A stretch of DNA of 48,123 nucleotides, taken from NCBI GenBank assembly GCA_028280885.1, contig JANQKY010000076.1, positions 1 to 48,123 on the forward strand, given 5' to 3'. Position numbers and translations under genes: made by a program. The notes beneath the pieces are model-generated. The model saw only the letters and a program-made list of their open reading frames with translations, did not search any database and was not told the DNA's origin. Source of the stretch: Tepidamorphus sp. Its GTDB lineage: Bacteria; Pseudomonadota; Alphaproteobacteria; Rhizobiales; Tepidamorphaceae. Below, piece after piece: positions 7,862 through 14,730 of this stretch (position 1 is its first letter; every line of letters starts with the position of its first letter).

Positions 7862-8899
7862 TCAGCCCGGCTGGATCCGCCAGGCGCGCTGGTCGGGAAT
7901 GTAGGTGCGCCCGGGAATCCGGTCGACGGGCAGGCCGGACAGGGTCGTGGTGATGTCCTCGGCAACGCGCGGGCTCGTGCGGTAATATTGATGCGCCGTC
8001 CAGGGCGTGCCCTCGAAGGCGACATCGCGGCTGTCGACCAGCACGACCTTGGCGGGCAGGTTGTCGATCAGCTTCGGCCCGTCCGAGCCGAGCCGGTCCG
8101 GATTGCCCTTGGTGGTGTCGGAAATGACCAGGGCGCGGTCCTGCGGCGCGAAATAGACGCTGACGCGCCGGCCGATCTCGGGCAGGGGCTTCAGTTTCAG
8201 CATGTCGGAGAGCGCGTCGTCGTCTTCGTCGGCGGCGGCCAGGACGATCTCGGAAAAGAGCCGCGGCATCGCCCGTCCGAGCCGCTGGTGCAGCCGCTGC
8301 ACGCCATGTCGCAGCGCGTAATTGCCCATGGAGTGGGCGAGCAGGTGGATGGCGCGGTCGCAGTGCTCGCCATCCTTCAGCGAGACGATGTAGTCGCGTA
8401 GGATGAGGAAGGCGCGCGCCATCGCCTCGCCGGAATCGCGCGCATCGCTGCGGTCGCTGAAATAGGACATGTAGGGGATCATCTCGCCGTTGGCCGGCCA
8501 GGAGAAGACCACGACGTTGAGCGGCTTGCCGTTCGGCCGGTAGAGATCGGCGAGCTGCAGGCCGCGCTGCAGCGAGGATTCGAAGGTCGAGGCATAGCCG
8601 TGGATCAGCACGAGCGTGTCGCAGGCGCCCTTGCCCGACATCTTCTTGCGCAGCGCCTTGAATACCTTGCGGCTGCCGATGACCCGGTTCTTGTCGCTGA
8701 TGTCCTTCAGGCTTTCGGGCGCGATGTCGACGCTGTCGACGACATAGTCGTACTGGCTGTCGGGATCCTTGCGGCCGCGCGCGGTGCCGAAGCGCAGGGC
8801 ATGCGGTCCGTCCTCGTTGAAGCGGCTGCCGAACCAGCGGTGCTTGCCCTTGGTGGAGAGATTGCGGTTGGTGATGAAGAACACGCTCAGATCGGCCAT
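7862..8899 (-). CDS. DUF900-type alpha/beta hydrolase
   Basis: A 345-residue hydrolase of the DUF900 esterase-like group. The strand LVLIHGYAS carries the oxyanion region and the nucleophile elbow is AHSMGN with S190. A downstream acid is likely in the VYFAPQDRAL region, and a His late in the protein (WTAHQYY) may complete the triad. The N-terminus (FFITNRN, then YDYVVDSVDI) is typical of the family, whose members often start by parsing a leading sequence before the hydrolase core. No signal peptide, so probably cytoplasmic. A strong GGGAGG ribosome binding site precedes the ATG. The gene sits between two paralogous exported-protein genes on the same strand. Substrate unknown. Confidence 0.82.
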   Translation of the reverse strand: MADLSVFFITNRNLSTKGKHRWFGSRFNEDGPHALRFGTARGRKDPDSQYDYVVDSVDIAPESLKDISDKNRVIGSRKVFKALRKKMSGKGACDTLVLIHGYASTFESSLQRGLQLADLYRPNGKPLNVVVFSWPANGEMIPYMSYFSDRSDARDSGEAMARAFLILRDYIVSLKDGEHCDRAIHLLAHSMGNYALRHGVQRLHQRLGRAMPRLFSEIVLAAADEDDDALSDMLKLKPLPEIGRRVSVYFAPQDRALVISDTTKGNPDRLGSDGPKLIDNLPAKVVLVDSRDVAFEGTPWTAHQYYRTSPRVAEDITTTLSGLPVDRIPGRTYIPDQRAWRIQPG

Positions 8900-9041
8900 T
8901 ATTCGCCTCCCAACGAATTTTGCTTATTAACTCAAATATTCATCCGCTTCCCGAAGAAGCCGAAAACGACTTCGCCGGACCATGATACAGAAAATATTTA
9001 CCGGCGCACATCCGGCTCGGTGCTTCATTGCAGGGCTCCGG

Positions 9042-9105
9042 CCCCCCCCCCGGGCCCCCGGGGCCGCCACCCGCCGGGCGGCGGACCCTGGCTCAAACGC
9101 GGATT
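9042..9105 (-). other. Poly-C tract and GC hairpins downstream of an exported-protein gene
   Basis: A run of ten C at 9042-9051 is followed by a further run of five C (within GGGCCCCCGGGG) and by a CCGCC...GGCGG hairpin up to about 9083. The block lies just past the stop of the minus-strand gene at 9111 and upstream of the hydrolase start at 8899. It may act as a terminator for the former. The homopolymer could also be length-variable. Confidence 0.4.
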
Positions 9106-9110
9106 GCGGC

Positions 9111-9593
9111 CTACTGGCCGAACGCCGGTTCGTCGGGGTCCTGCGTGGCGGCGCCGCTCAAGGTCAGCTTGCAGCCATCGGTGCCGCCGAAATTGTTGAT
9201 GACGACCGTCATGGCGATCTTCTCGATGCTTGCCTTGACCGGCTTTGGATGCAGTTCGGTGTATTTGATTTCGGCGTTGTCCCAGGTCGTGAACCCGGCG
9301 GTGATCGACGCGCCGGTCATGGGCTTGAATTTCCTGGTGATCTTGCCGTCGATGAAGTGGCCGAGGGCGTAGCGCTGGTAGTGGATACCGAAGCGGGTGA
9401 CGCCGTCATTGTCGCCGACATTGGCCGGCCGGAACCGAACGAGGCCGAACTGGCCGATCGACAGGCCCTGATCGATGCAGGTCTGGTTCGCCTTGGTGAT
9501 GAAAAACGTCCCCTGATACTCCGTTCTGGCGGTCGCCGACAGTGTGGAAACGACAACAAGCGCGGTCGCAATACCGATAACTCTGAACATCAT
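9111..9593 (-). CDS. Small exported protein, paralogue of the product at 7063-7524
   Basis: A 160-residue protein beginning MMFRVIGIATALVVVSTLSATA, a Sec signal peptide cleaved near TARTEY. An AGGAGG ribosome binding site precedes the tandem ATGs at 9593 and 9590, which rules against the longer upstream start. The mature chain keeps the two cysteines of its paralogue (QTCIDQ and DGCKLTL) and the same order of predicted strands. Sequence identity is modest, so the duplication is old. Function unknown; a compact, disulfide-linked periplasmic or secreted beta-protein is the best description. Confidence 0.75.
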   Translation of the reverse strand: MMFRVIGIATALVVVSTLSATARTEYQGTFFITKANQTCIDQGLSIGQFGLVRFRPANVGDNDGVTRFGIHYQRYALGHFIDGKITRKFKPMTGASITAGFTTWDNAEIKYTELHPKPVKASIEKIAMTVVINNFGGTDGCKLTLSGAATQDPDEPAFGQ

Positions 9594-9700
9594 GCATCCT
9601 CCTGGGCTGGAGAAGAGCCGTCGGGCTCTCAAATACCGCCCCCGCAGCATGATATTCGATAACACGGCGAAGTAATAAAAGACAGGCGTGCCCTGTATAT

Positions 9701-10450
9701 CTAAGCCCGGATCGCCATTTCCAGGCCGAAGCCGTCGCGCGGCGGATCGGGCGGATAGCAGGTCGCCTCGCCACGCAGGATCCGCTTGGCCGACCAGGCC
9801 GTCGCGCAGGCATCGATGAAGTCGTCCGCCTTGGCCGGCTTCGGCGGACGACGGCCATCTTCGAGAAAGCCGGTGGCAAATCCGTGCGCCCGCAAAAGCG
9901 CCCGGCGTTCCTCGAGGCCGTCGGGATTGACGCGGCTCTTGATCTTCTTGGGCAGGCTTGCCGGCGCGCCGTCATTCATGTGGAGGAAGCAGACTTCCGG
10001 ATGGGTTTCGAAGACCCGGGCGCGCAGGCGGACATCATCGCGCAGGCAGGCGTCGACTTCCTTGATCTTGGGAAACAGGTTGAAGGCCTGTTTGGAGACC
10101 TTGCGCGGCGGCTCGGACAGGTCTGCCGAGATCGCGCAGGCGCGGCGGTAGTCGTCCGATTCCATGACGGCTGCGCGGGCGGGAATGGAAAAGACGCTCG
10201 ACTGGCGCGGGCCCAGCAGCCGCCGGACCGCGATCTCGCAGGCCCGCCCCGCCCCCTGCTGGCGATCGGGCAGGCCGATCGGCATGTCGACGGCGATGAT
10301 CGCCGGGCTTTCCGCAAAGGCGGGGATCTCGGCGAAGGCCGTGGCGATCCGGACGCGCGGTGGGTTTTTGCCGGAGGTGTCCAGCAGGACCGCGATCCAG
10401 CCGCCGCGGCAGCCGTCGACCCCGGCAATCCAGGTCTCCGGCCAGGTCAC
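9701..10450 (-). CDS. DUF429 family protein (RNase H-like fold)
   Basis: A 249-residue protein matching the DUF429 pattern: WIAGVDGCRGGWIAVL at the N-terminus, AVDMPIGLP, an RRLLGPRQSSVFSIPAR segment, HPEVCFLHMN and a C-terminal KADDFIDACATAWSA. The conserved Asp/Glu set at the first strand, the VDMPIGL strand and the late DD resembles an RNase H-like metal site. That is known for the family, but its activity is not established. The start is GTG at 10450 with an AAGGA ribosome binding site. It begins 24 bp after the pyridoxal kinase stop on the same strand, so the two are probably co-transcribed. Confidence 0.82.
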   Translation of the reverse strand: MTWPETWIAGVDGCRGGWIAVLLDTSGKNPPRVRIATAFAEIPAFAESPAIIAVDMPIGLPDRQQGAGRACEIAVRRLLGPRQSSVFSIPARAAVMESDDYRRACAISADLSEPPRKVSKQAFNLFPKIKEVDACLRDDVRLRARVFETHPEVCFLHMNDGAPASLPKKIKSRVNPDGLEERRALLRAHGFATGFLEDGRRPPKPAKADDFIDACATAWSAKRILRGEATCYPPDPPRDGFGLEMAIRA

Positions 10451-10474
10451 GGATCCGTCCTTACAGCATTGCCC

Positions 10475-11323
10475 CTAGAGCATGGCGACATCGGGCGTCG
10501 TGCGCGGCTCGGCGATGAATTTCTGCGCGGCGGCGAGCGCCAGTTCGTCCTTGCCGAGATCGGCGGTGACCTTGAGCACGTCGTGGACGACGCCGACCGC
10601 CGTCGACAGGGCCGGCACGATATCGGCGCCGGAGACGATCTCGCCGAGCACGAGGCCGGAGACGATATCGCCGGTGCCGTGGACATGGACATCGACGAAG
10701 GGCGCCTCGACCTTGACGACGAACTCATCGGTGACGACGAGATTGGCGATGCGGCCGGGTTCGCTGGCCGGCGCCGAGGTGACGATGACGACCGGCACGC
10801 CGAGCGAGCGGGCCATGTCGATGATCTCGTCTTCCTTCAGCTTCGGACCGTCGGCGAGCTTGTCGGGCGTGCACAGCGCGGCAAGCTCGGTAACATTGGG
10901 CATGATGATGTCGGCCATCGGCAGGAGGCTTGCGCGGATCTCGTCGACCACCGGCGGATCGACATAGAGTTCGCCCGCATCGCCGGCGATCGGGTCGACC
11001 AGCAGCGGGATACCCTCCTTGTAGGCGCGCGCCTCGGCGACCAGGCCGGCGATCGCCTCGGCCTGCTGGGGATAGGCGAGGAAGCCGACCAGCACGCCGT
11101 CGACGGGATGCGGCGTCGGCGAGACCAGCACGTCGCGGCCGATCGACAGGAGGTCCGGGGTCGCGGTCCTGGTGACCTCGCGGGCGTGGCCGAGATGGTG
11201 GGCGAGCACCAGCGTCGGCAGCGCCACCACCTCGATACCGCGCCGCATCAGCGGAAATTCCAGGGCCGAATTGCCGACATGGCCGCGGGAGACCCAGGAG
11301 GAAATGGTCAGAAGCGTAGGCAT
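10475..11323 (-). CDS. pdxY: Pyridoxal kinase (PdxY/PdxK type)
   Basis: Cytoplasmic ribokinase-fold enzyme that phosphorylates pyridoxal (and related vitamers) with ATP in the B6 salvage pathway. It is ~282 residues, close to PdxY's ~287. The N-terminus MPTLLTISSWVSRGHVGNSA has the substrate-binding serine and the typical VGNSA. Other family stretches are GFLAYPQQ, LLVDPIAGD, IIMPNVTELAAL and the anion-hole/catalytic motif HGTGDIVSG (GTGD, with the catalytic Asp). The ATG at 11323 has a GGAG site nine bases upstream. A longer upstream reading is noise. It probably forms an operon with the DUF429 gene downstream, and supplies PLP, a cofactor needed by the dehydratase at 5936-6904. Confidence 0.92.
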   Translation of the reverse strand: MPTLLTISSWVSRGHVGNSALEFPLMRRGIEVVALPTLVLAHHLGHAREVTRTATPDLLSIGRDVLVSPTPHPVDGVLVGFLAYPQQAEAIAGLVAEARAYKEGIPLLVDPIAGDAGELYVDPPVVDEIRASLLPMADIIMPNVTELAALCTPDKLADGPKLKEDEIIDMARSLGVPVVIVTSAPASEPGRIANLVVTDEFVVKVEAPFVDVHVHGTGDIVSGLVLGEIVSGADIVPALSTAVGVVHDVLKVTADLGKDELALAAAQKFIAEPRTTPDVAML

Positions 11324-11640
11324 GGGAACTCCGCCGAAGTTTGAACGCGCCACCCGTGCGTCCGGGTGTCGAAACCGGTGCAGTACAGGCAATGACGGCG
11401 CGCGTCCAGCCGGCGCGGGTGCGGGGACCGCAGGGCTGGTCATCGCCTGCCGCAGGTTCGGCGCATGCAGGGGCTTCGGCGGCCCCAAGCTTTGCGGGGT
11501 GACTTTGCTGGGGGACTTTGCTGGGACTGCGCCTCCTTGACGGAGGTGACATGGCCGCAACGAAGAGTATAGGGTTCGGCCGACCCCATGGCCGGCTCGG
11601 CCAGTGACGCGCTTTCACCGACCATCAACGGATTTTCCCC
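11324..11640. other. Divergent intergenic region with a 13-bp tandem duplication
   Basis: This 317-bp gap lies between the minus-strand pyridoxal kinase and the plus-strand CoA-ester lyase and must hold both promoters. A direct duplication of GACTTTGCTGGG(G/A) occurs at 11501-11513 and 11514-11526. A CCTCC...GGAGG mini-hairpin follows at about 11532-11547. No gene or RNA element recognised. Confidence 0.5.
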
Positions 11641-12531
11641 ATGACCACCATCCGCCCCCGCCGCAGCGTTCTCTACATGCCGGGCTCGAACGCCCGGGCG
11701 CTGGAAAAGGCCAAGACGCTTCCCGCCGATGCGATCATTCTCGATCTGGAAGACGCCGTGGCGCCGGACGTGAAGGAGGCCGCCCGCGACCAGGTCTGCG
11801 AGGCGGTGACCTCGGGCGCCTATGGCAGCCGCGAATTGATCATCCGCATCAACGCGCTGTCGACTGAGTGGGGTGACGCCGATCTCGACGCGGCGATCGA
11901 GGCGGGGCCCGACGCGATCCTGGTGCCGAAGCCCGATAGCAGCGGCGATATCGATCTGGTTTCCAGCCGGATCCATGCGGCCGGCCGCGGCATCCCGATC
12001 TGGGCGATGATCGAGACGCCGGCGTCGATCCTGAACATCCAGGATATCGCCGGCTGCGCCGGACACGACGCCAGTCCGCTGACCGTGATGGTGATGGGCA
12101 CCAACGATCTTGCCAAGGAGACCCGCGCCCGTTTCGTCGAGGGCCGCGCGACGATGCTGCCCTGGCTGACCACCGTGATCCTGGCCGCCCGCGCCTTCGG
12201 GCTCGACATCATCGACGGGGTCTACAATGATTTCCGCGATATCGACGGGCACCGCGAGGAGTGCGAACAGGCACGCGATCTCGGCATGGACGGCAAGACG
12301 CTCATTCACCCGACCCAGATCGAGGCGGCCAACGAGGTCTTCGCCCCGAGCCCCGACGAGTTGGAGCAGGCGCGAACCATCATCGATGCCTTCAGTCTGG
12401 AGGAGAATGCCGGCAAGGGGGCGATTTCGCTGAATGGCCGGATGGTCGAGCGGCTGCATGCGGAAATGGCGATCCGGATGGTGGCGCTGTCGGAGGCGAT
12501 CAAGATCAGCGCGGAGCGGAACAAGCCTTAG
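11641..12531 (+). CDS. CoA-ester lyase of the malyl-CoA lyase/thioesterase family (HpcH/HpaI fold)
   Basis: A 296-residue TIM-barrel enzyme of the citrate lyase beta-like family. Typical stretches are RRSVLYMPGSNARALEKAK, the metal-site strand IILDLEDAVAP, IRINALS, ILVPKPDS, WAMIETPASILN and GMDGKTLIHPTQIEAAN. In the ethylmalonyl-CoA pathway such enzymes cleave beta-methylmalyl-CoA to propionyl-CoA and glyoxylate (Mcl1) or hydrolyse malyl-CoA (Mcl2). The YMPGSNARALEKAKTLPAD form looks to me closer to Mcl2-type proteins than to Mcl1, but this cannot be settled by eye. It lies 105 bp upstream of mesaconyl-CoA hydratase on the same strand, which supports this pathway. Confidence 0.8.
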   Translation: MTTIRPRRSVLYMPGSNARALEKAKTLPADAIILDLEDAVAPDVKEAARDQVCEAVTSGAYGSRELIIRINALSTEWGDADLDAAIEAGPDAILVPKPDSSGDIDLVSSRIHAAGRGIPIWAMIETPASILNIQDIAGCAGHDASPLTVMVMGTNDLAKETRARFVEGRATMLPWLTTVILAARAFGLDIIDGVYNDFRDIDGHREECEQARDLGMDGKTLIHPTQIEAANEVFAPSPDELEQARTIIDAFSLEENAGKGAISLNGRMVERLHAEMAIRMVALSEAIKISAERNKP

Positions 12532-12636
12532 GCTTGTCACACCTCAAGCATCGAATTCTCCGCCGAATTGGGCTATGAGGCGGCGAGCCGCGCACAGCCC
12601 TATCGCCAATGCGGACATCAAGCCGGGACCACAACG

Positions 12637-13701
12637 ATGCCCATGACCGCGACCAAGACCACGACAGGCCGCTATCTCGAGGATTTCACCGTCGGCGAGA
12701 CGATCCGGCACGCGACGCCGCGCACCGTGACATCAGGCGACCAGGCGCTCTATACCGCGCTCTACGGATCGCGCTTCGCCGTCCAGTCGGCCGACGCGTT
12801 CGCGCGCACCGTGGGCTATCCGCACAGCCCGGTCGACGACCTGCTCGTCTTTCACATCGTGTTCGGCAAGACCGTGCCCGACATCTCGCTCAATGCGGTG
12901 GCCAATCTCGGCTATGCCGGCTGCCGGTTCCTCCACGCGGTCTATCCCGGCGACACGCTGTCGGCGACCTCCGAGGTGATCGGCATCAAGGAAAACTCGA
13001 ACGGCAAGACCGGCGTCGTCTATGTGCGCACGCAGGGCCACAACCAGCACGGCACGCTGGTTCTCGACTATACCCGCTGGGTGATGGTCAGGAAGCGCGA
13101 CCCCTTAGGCCCCGCCCTGGTCCCGCAGGTGCCGCAGGTGCCGGCCGCGCTGGCCGCCGACACGCTCGGCGATGCCATTCCGGTGATCAGCGGCGCCCAT
13201 TGGGACTGGCATCTGTCCGGCAGCCCGCACCGGTTCGCCGATTACGAAGCCGGGGAGCAGATCGACCACGTCGACGGCATGACGGTCGAGGAGGCCGAGC
13301 ATCAGCTCGCGACCCGGCTCTATCAGAACACCGCCCGGGTGCACTTCAACCAGCACACGGAGGGCAAGGGCCGGTTCGGCCGGCGGCTCATCTATGGCGG
13401 CCATGTCATCAGCCTGGCCCGGGCGCTGTCGTTCAACGGCTTTGCCAACGCCTTCCATATCGCCGCGATCAATGGCGGCCGCCACGTCGCGCCGCTGTTT
13501 GCCGGCGATACGGTCTATGCGTGGTCGCAGGTGCTGGAAACGGCGGACCTGCCGGGCCGCGCCGATGTCGGGGCGCTGCGCCTGCGGACCGTCGCCACCA
13601 AGGACCGCGCCTGCGCCGATCTGCCCCTGTTCGATGATGACGGAAAGTACGACCCGGCGGTGATCCTGGACCTCGACTACTGGGTGGCGATGCCGCGTTG
13701 A
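12637..13701 (+). CDS. mch: Mesaconyl-CoA hydratase (double hot-dog MaoC type)
   Basis: A 354-residue protein with two MaoC-like hot-dog domains. The first (RYLEDFTVGETIRHATPRTVTSGDQALYTALYG... VYPGDTLSATSEV) and second (ARVHFNQHTEGKGRFGRRLIYGGHVISLARALSFNG...APLFAGDTVYAWSQV) carry the hydratase signature; the HFN..H and YGGHV residues form the active site. This arrangement and length match mesaconyl-C1-CoA hydratase, which makes beta-methylmalyl-CoA in the ethylmalonyl-CoA pathway of acetyl-CoA assimilation. I chose the ATG at 12637; another lies two codons later. It follows the CoA-ester lyase gene, and a hairpin at 13722-13739 marks the end of the unit. Confidence 0.85.
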   Translation: MPMTATKTTTGRYLEDFTVGETIRHATPRTVTSGDQALYTALYGSRFAVQSADAFARTVGYPHSPVDDLLVFHIVFGKTVPDISLNAVANLGYAGCRFLHAVYPGDTLSATSEVIGIKENSNGKTGVVYVRTQGHNQHGTLVLDYTRWVMVRKRDPLGPALVPQVPQVPAALAADTLGDAIPVISGAHWDWHLSGSPHRFADYEAGEQIDHVDGMTVEEAEHQLATRLYQNTARVHFNQHTEGKGRFGRRLIYGGHVISLARALSFNGFANAFHIAAINGGRHVAPLFAGDTVYAWSQVLETADLPGRADVGALRLRTVATKDRACADLPLFDDDGKYDPAVILDLDYWVAMPR

Positions 13702-13721
13702 TCCCGGCCCGCGATTGACGT

Positions 13722-13739
13722 TGAGCCCGTTGGGGCTCA
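13722..13739 (+). terminator. Hairpin after mch, possible terminator
   Basis: A perfect 7-bp stem (TGAGCCC-GTTG-GGGCTCA) lies 20 bp after the mch stop codon. No T-run follows, so it may be a weak or factor-assisted terminator or part of the regulatory region of the next gene. Confidence 0.45.
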
Positions 13740-13744
13740 GGATG

Positions 13745-13772
13745 TCCGTTACGCCCGCAGATACGTAACGGA
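13745..13772 (+). promoter_or_regulatory. Perfect inverted repeat ahead of the LuxR-type regulator gene
   Basis: TCCGTTACG at 13745-13753 and CGTAACGGA at 13764-13772 are perfect reverse complements separated by 10 bases, ending 11 bp before the start codon at 13784. The position suggests an operator, possibly for autoregulation. A related CGTTACGTAACG palindrome lies upstream of the response regulator gene at 30578. Confidence 0.55.
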
Positions 13773-13783
13773 AAACCGAGCCC

Positions 13784-14539
13784 ATGGGCTTCGCCCTGTC
13801 CGCTGATCGGGTCGCCGCACTTCTTGCCCTGACCCAGGAACTGACGCATGCGCGCCAGCCAGGCGAAATGCGGGCGGCGATCGGCCGGCACGTGCTCGAT
13901 CTGTTCGATGCGGACTATTTCGCGTCCTACGAATGGAACGCGGCGACCGGCTGCTTCGAGGCCGGCGTCCATCTCAACATGGATCCCGCCAATCTCGCCC
14001 GCTACGAGGCGCATTTCCAGTATCACGATCCGATCACCTTCAAGCTGCAGGCGCGCCGCCGGGCGACCGCCGTGGTCGAGGTGATGCCCCAGCCGGACCT
14101 GGTGCGGACCGAATTCTTCAACGATTTCCTGCATCGCGACGGGCTGTGGTGGGGCATGAACTTCTATGCCTATGACGGCGACCGCAACATTGGTGACCTG
14201 CGGATCTGGCGGTCGAAGCGCCGCGAGAATTACGGCGCCGGCGACCTGAAGCTTCTCAACGAGGTCGGCAAGGCGTTCGCGACCGCGCTGAAGACCGCGC
14301 ACCGGTCGGCCGAAACCGAAGGCCGGCGGACCTTTGACGCAGCCCGGATCTGCGATCGGTTCAGCCTGACGGCCCGCGAGGCGGAGGTCGCCGCGCTTGC
14401 GGCAAGCGGCTATCGCGACGCGGAAATCGCCGCCGAACTGGGCATCGCGCCGACCACGGTGCGCACGCATCTGACGCGGGCCATCGACAAGGCGGGCGCC
14501 CGCACCCGCAGCGGGTTGGCGACTGCCCTTTTGCGCTGA
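13784..14539 (+). CDS. LuxR-type HTH transcriptional regulator
   Basis: A 251-residue regulator. Residues ~1-170 form a GAF/autoinducer-like sensory domain (ADYFASYEWNAATGCFEAGVHLNMD..., WWGMNFYAYDGDRNIGDLRIWRS). The C-terminal ~60 residues form a LuxR-type helix-turn-helix: FSLTAREAEVAALAASGYRDAEIAAELGIAPTTVRTHLTRAIDKAGARTRSGLATALL. The sensory part lacks an obvious acyl-homoserine-lactone motif set, and no LuxI-type synthase lies nearby. It sits between the mch gene and an exported amidase gene on the same strand. A perfect inverted repeat directly upstream may be its own operator. Targets unknown. Confidence 0.82.
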   Translation: MGFALSADRVAALLALTQELTHARQPGEMRAAIGRHVLDLFDADYFASYEWNAATGCFEAGVHLNMDPANLARYEAHFQYHDPITFKLQARRRATAVVEVMPQPDLVRTEFFNDFLHRDGLWWGMNFYAYDGDRNIGDLRIWRSKRRENYGAGDLKLLNEVGKAFATALKTAHRSAETEGRRTFDAARICDRFSLTAREAEVAALAASGYRDAEIAAELGIAPTTVRTHLTRAIDKAGARTRSGLATALLR

Positions 14540-14547
14540 TCGGCCAG

Positions 14548-14621
14548 CCCAATCCTCAAAAACGCCCAATCCTCAAAGACGCCCGGTCCTTAAAAAACAT
14601 CCGGTCCTCAAAACTGAGGAC
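14548..14621. repeat. Four tandem ~17-bp repeats ending in a hairpin
   Basis: Units start at 14548, 14565, 14582 and 14600 and share the pattern (C/T)CC(A/G)(A/G)TCCT(C/T)AAA-AC. The last unit overlaps a perfect 7-bp hairpin, GTCCTCA-AAAC-TGAGGAC (14604-14621). The tract lies just after the LuxR-type gene and about 110 bp before the amidase start. It could be a terminator region built from slippage copies or an iterated binding site. Confidence 0.7.
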
Positions 14622-14730
14622 GCGTGCCGGGCCCGTTTCTGCTTGCCTTGCACGCGGCTCGGCGTCGGCTGCCCATACTGCACTCTCGGGCCAGTGACGT
14701 TCGACACCAACGTCTATAGGGAGGACAGCA

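Noticed and set aside
9884..11344. 486-codon plus-strand frame over DUF429 and pyridoxal kinase
   Set aside because: It is antisense to two recognised genes and has shadow composition.
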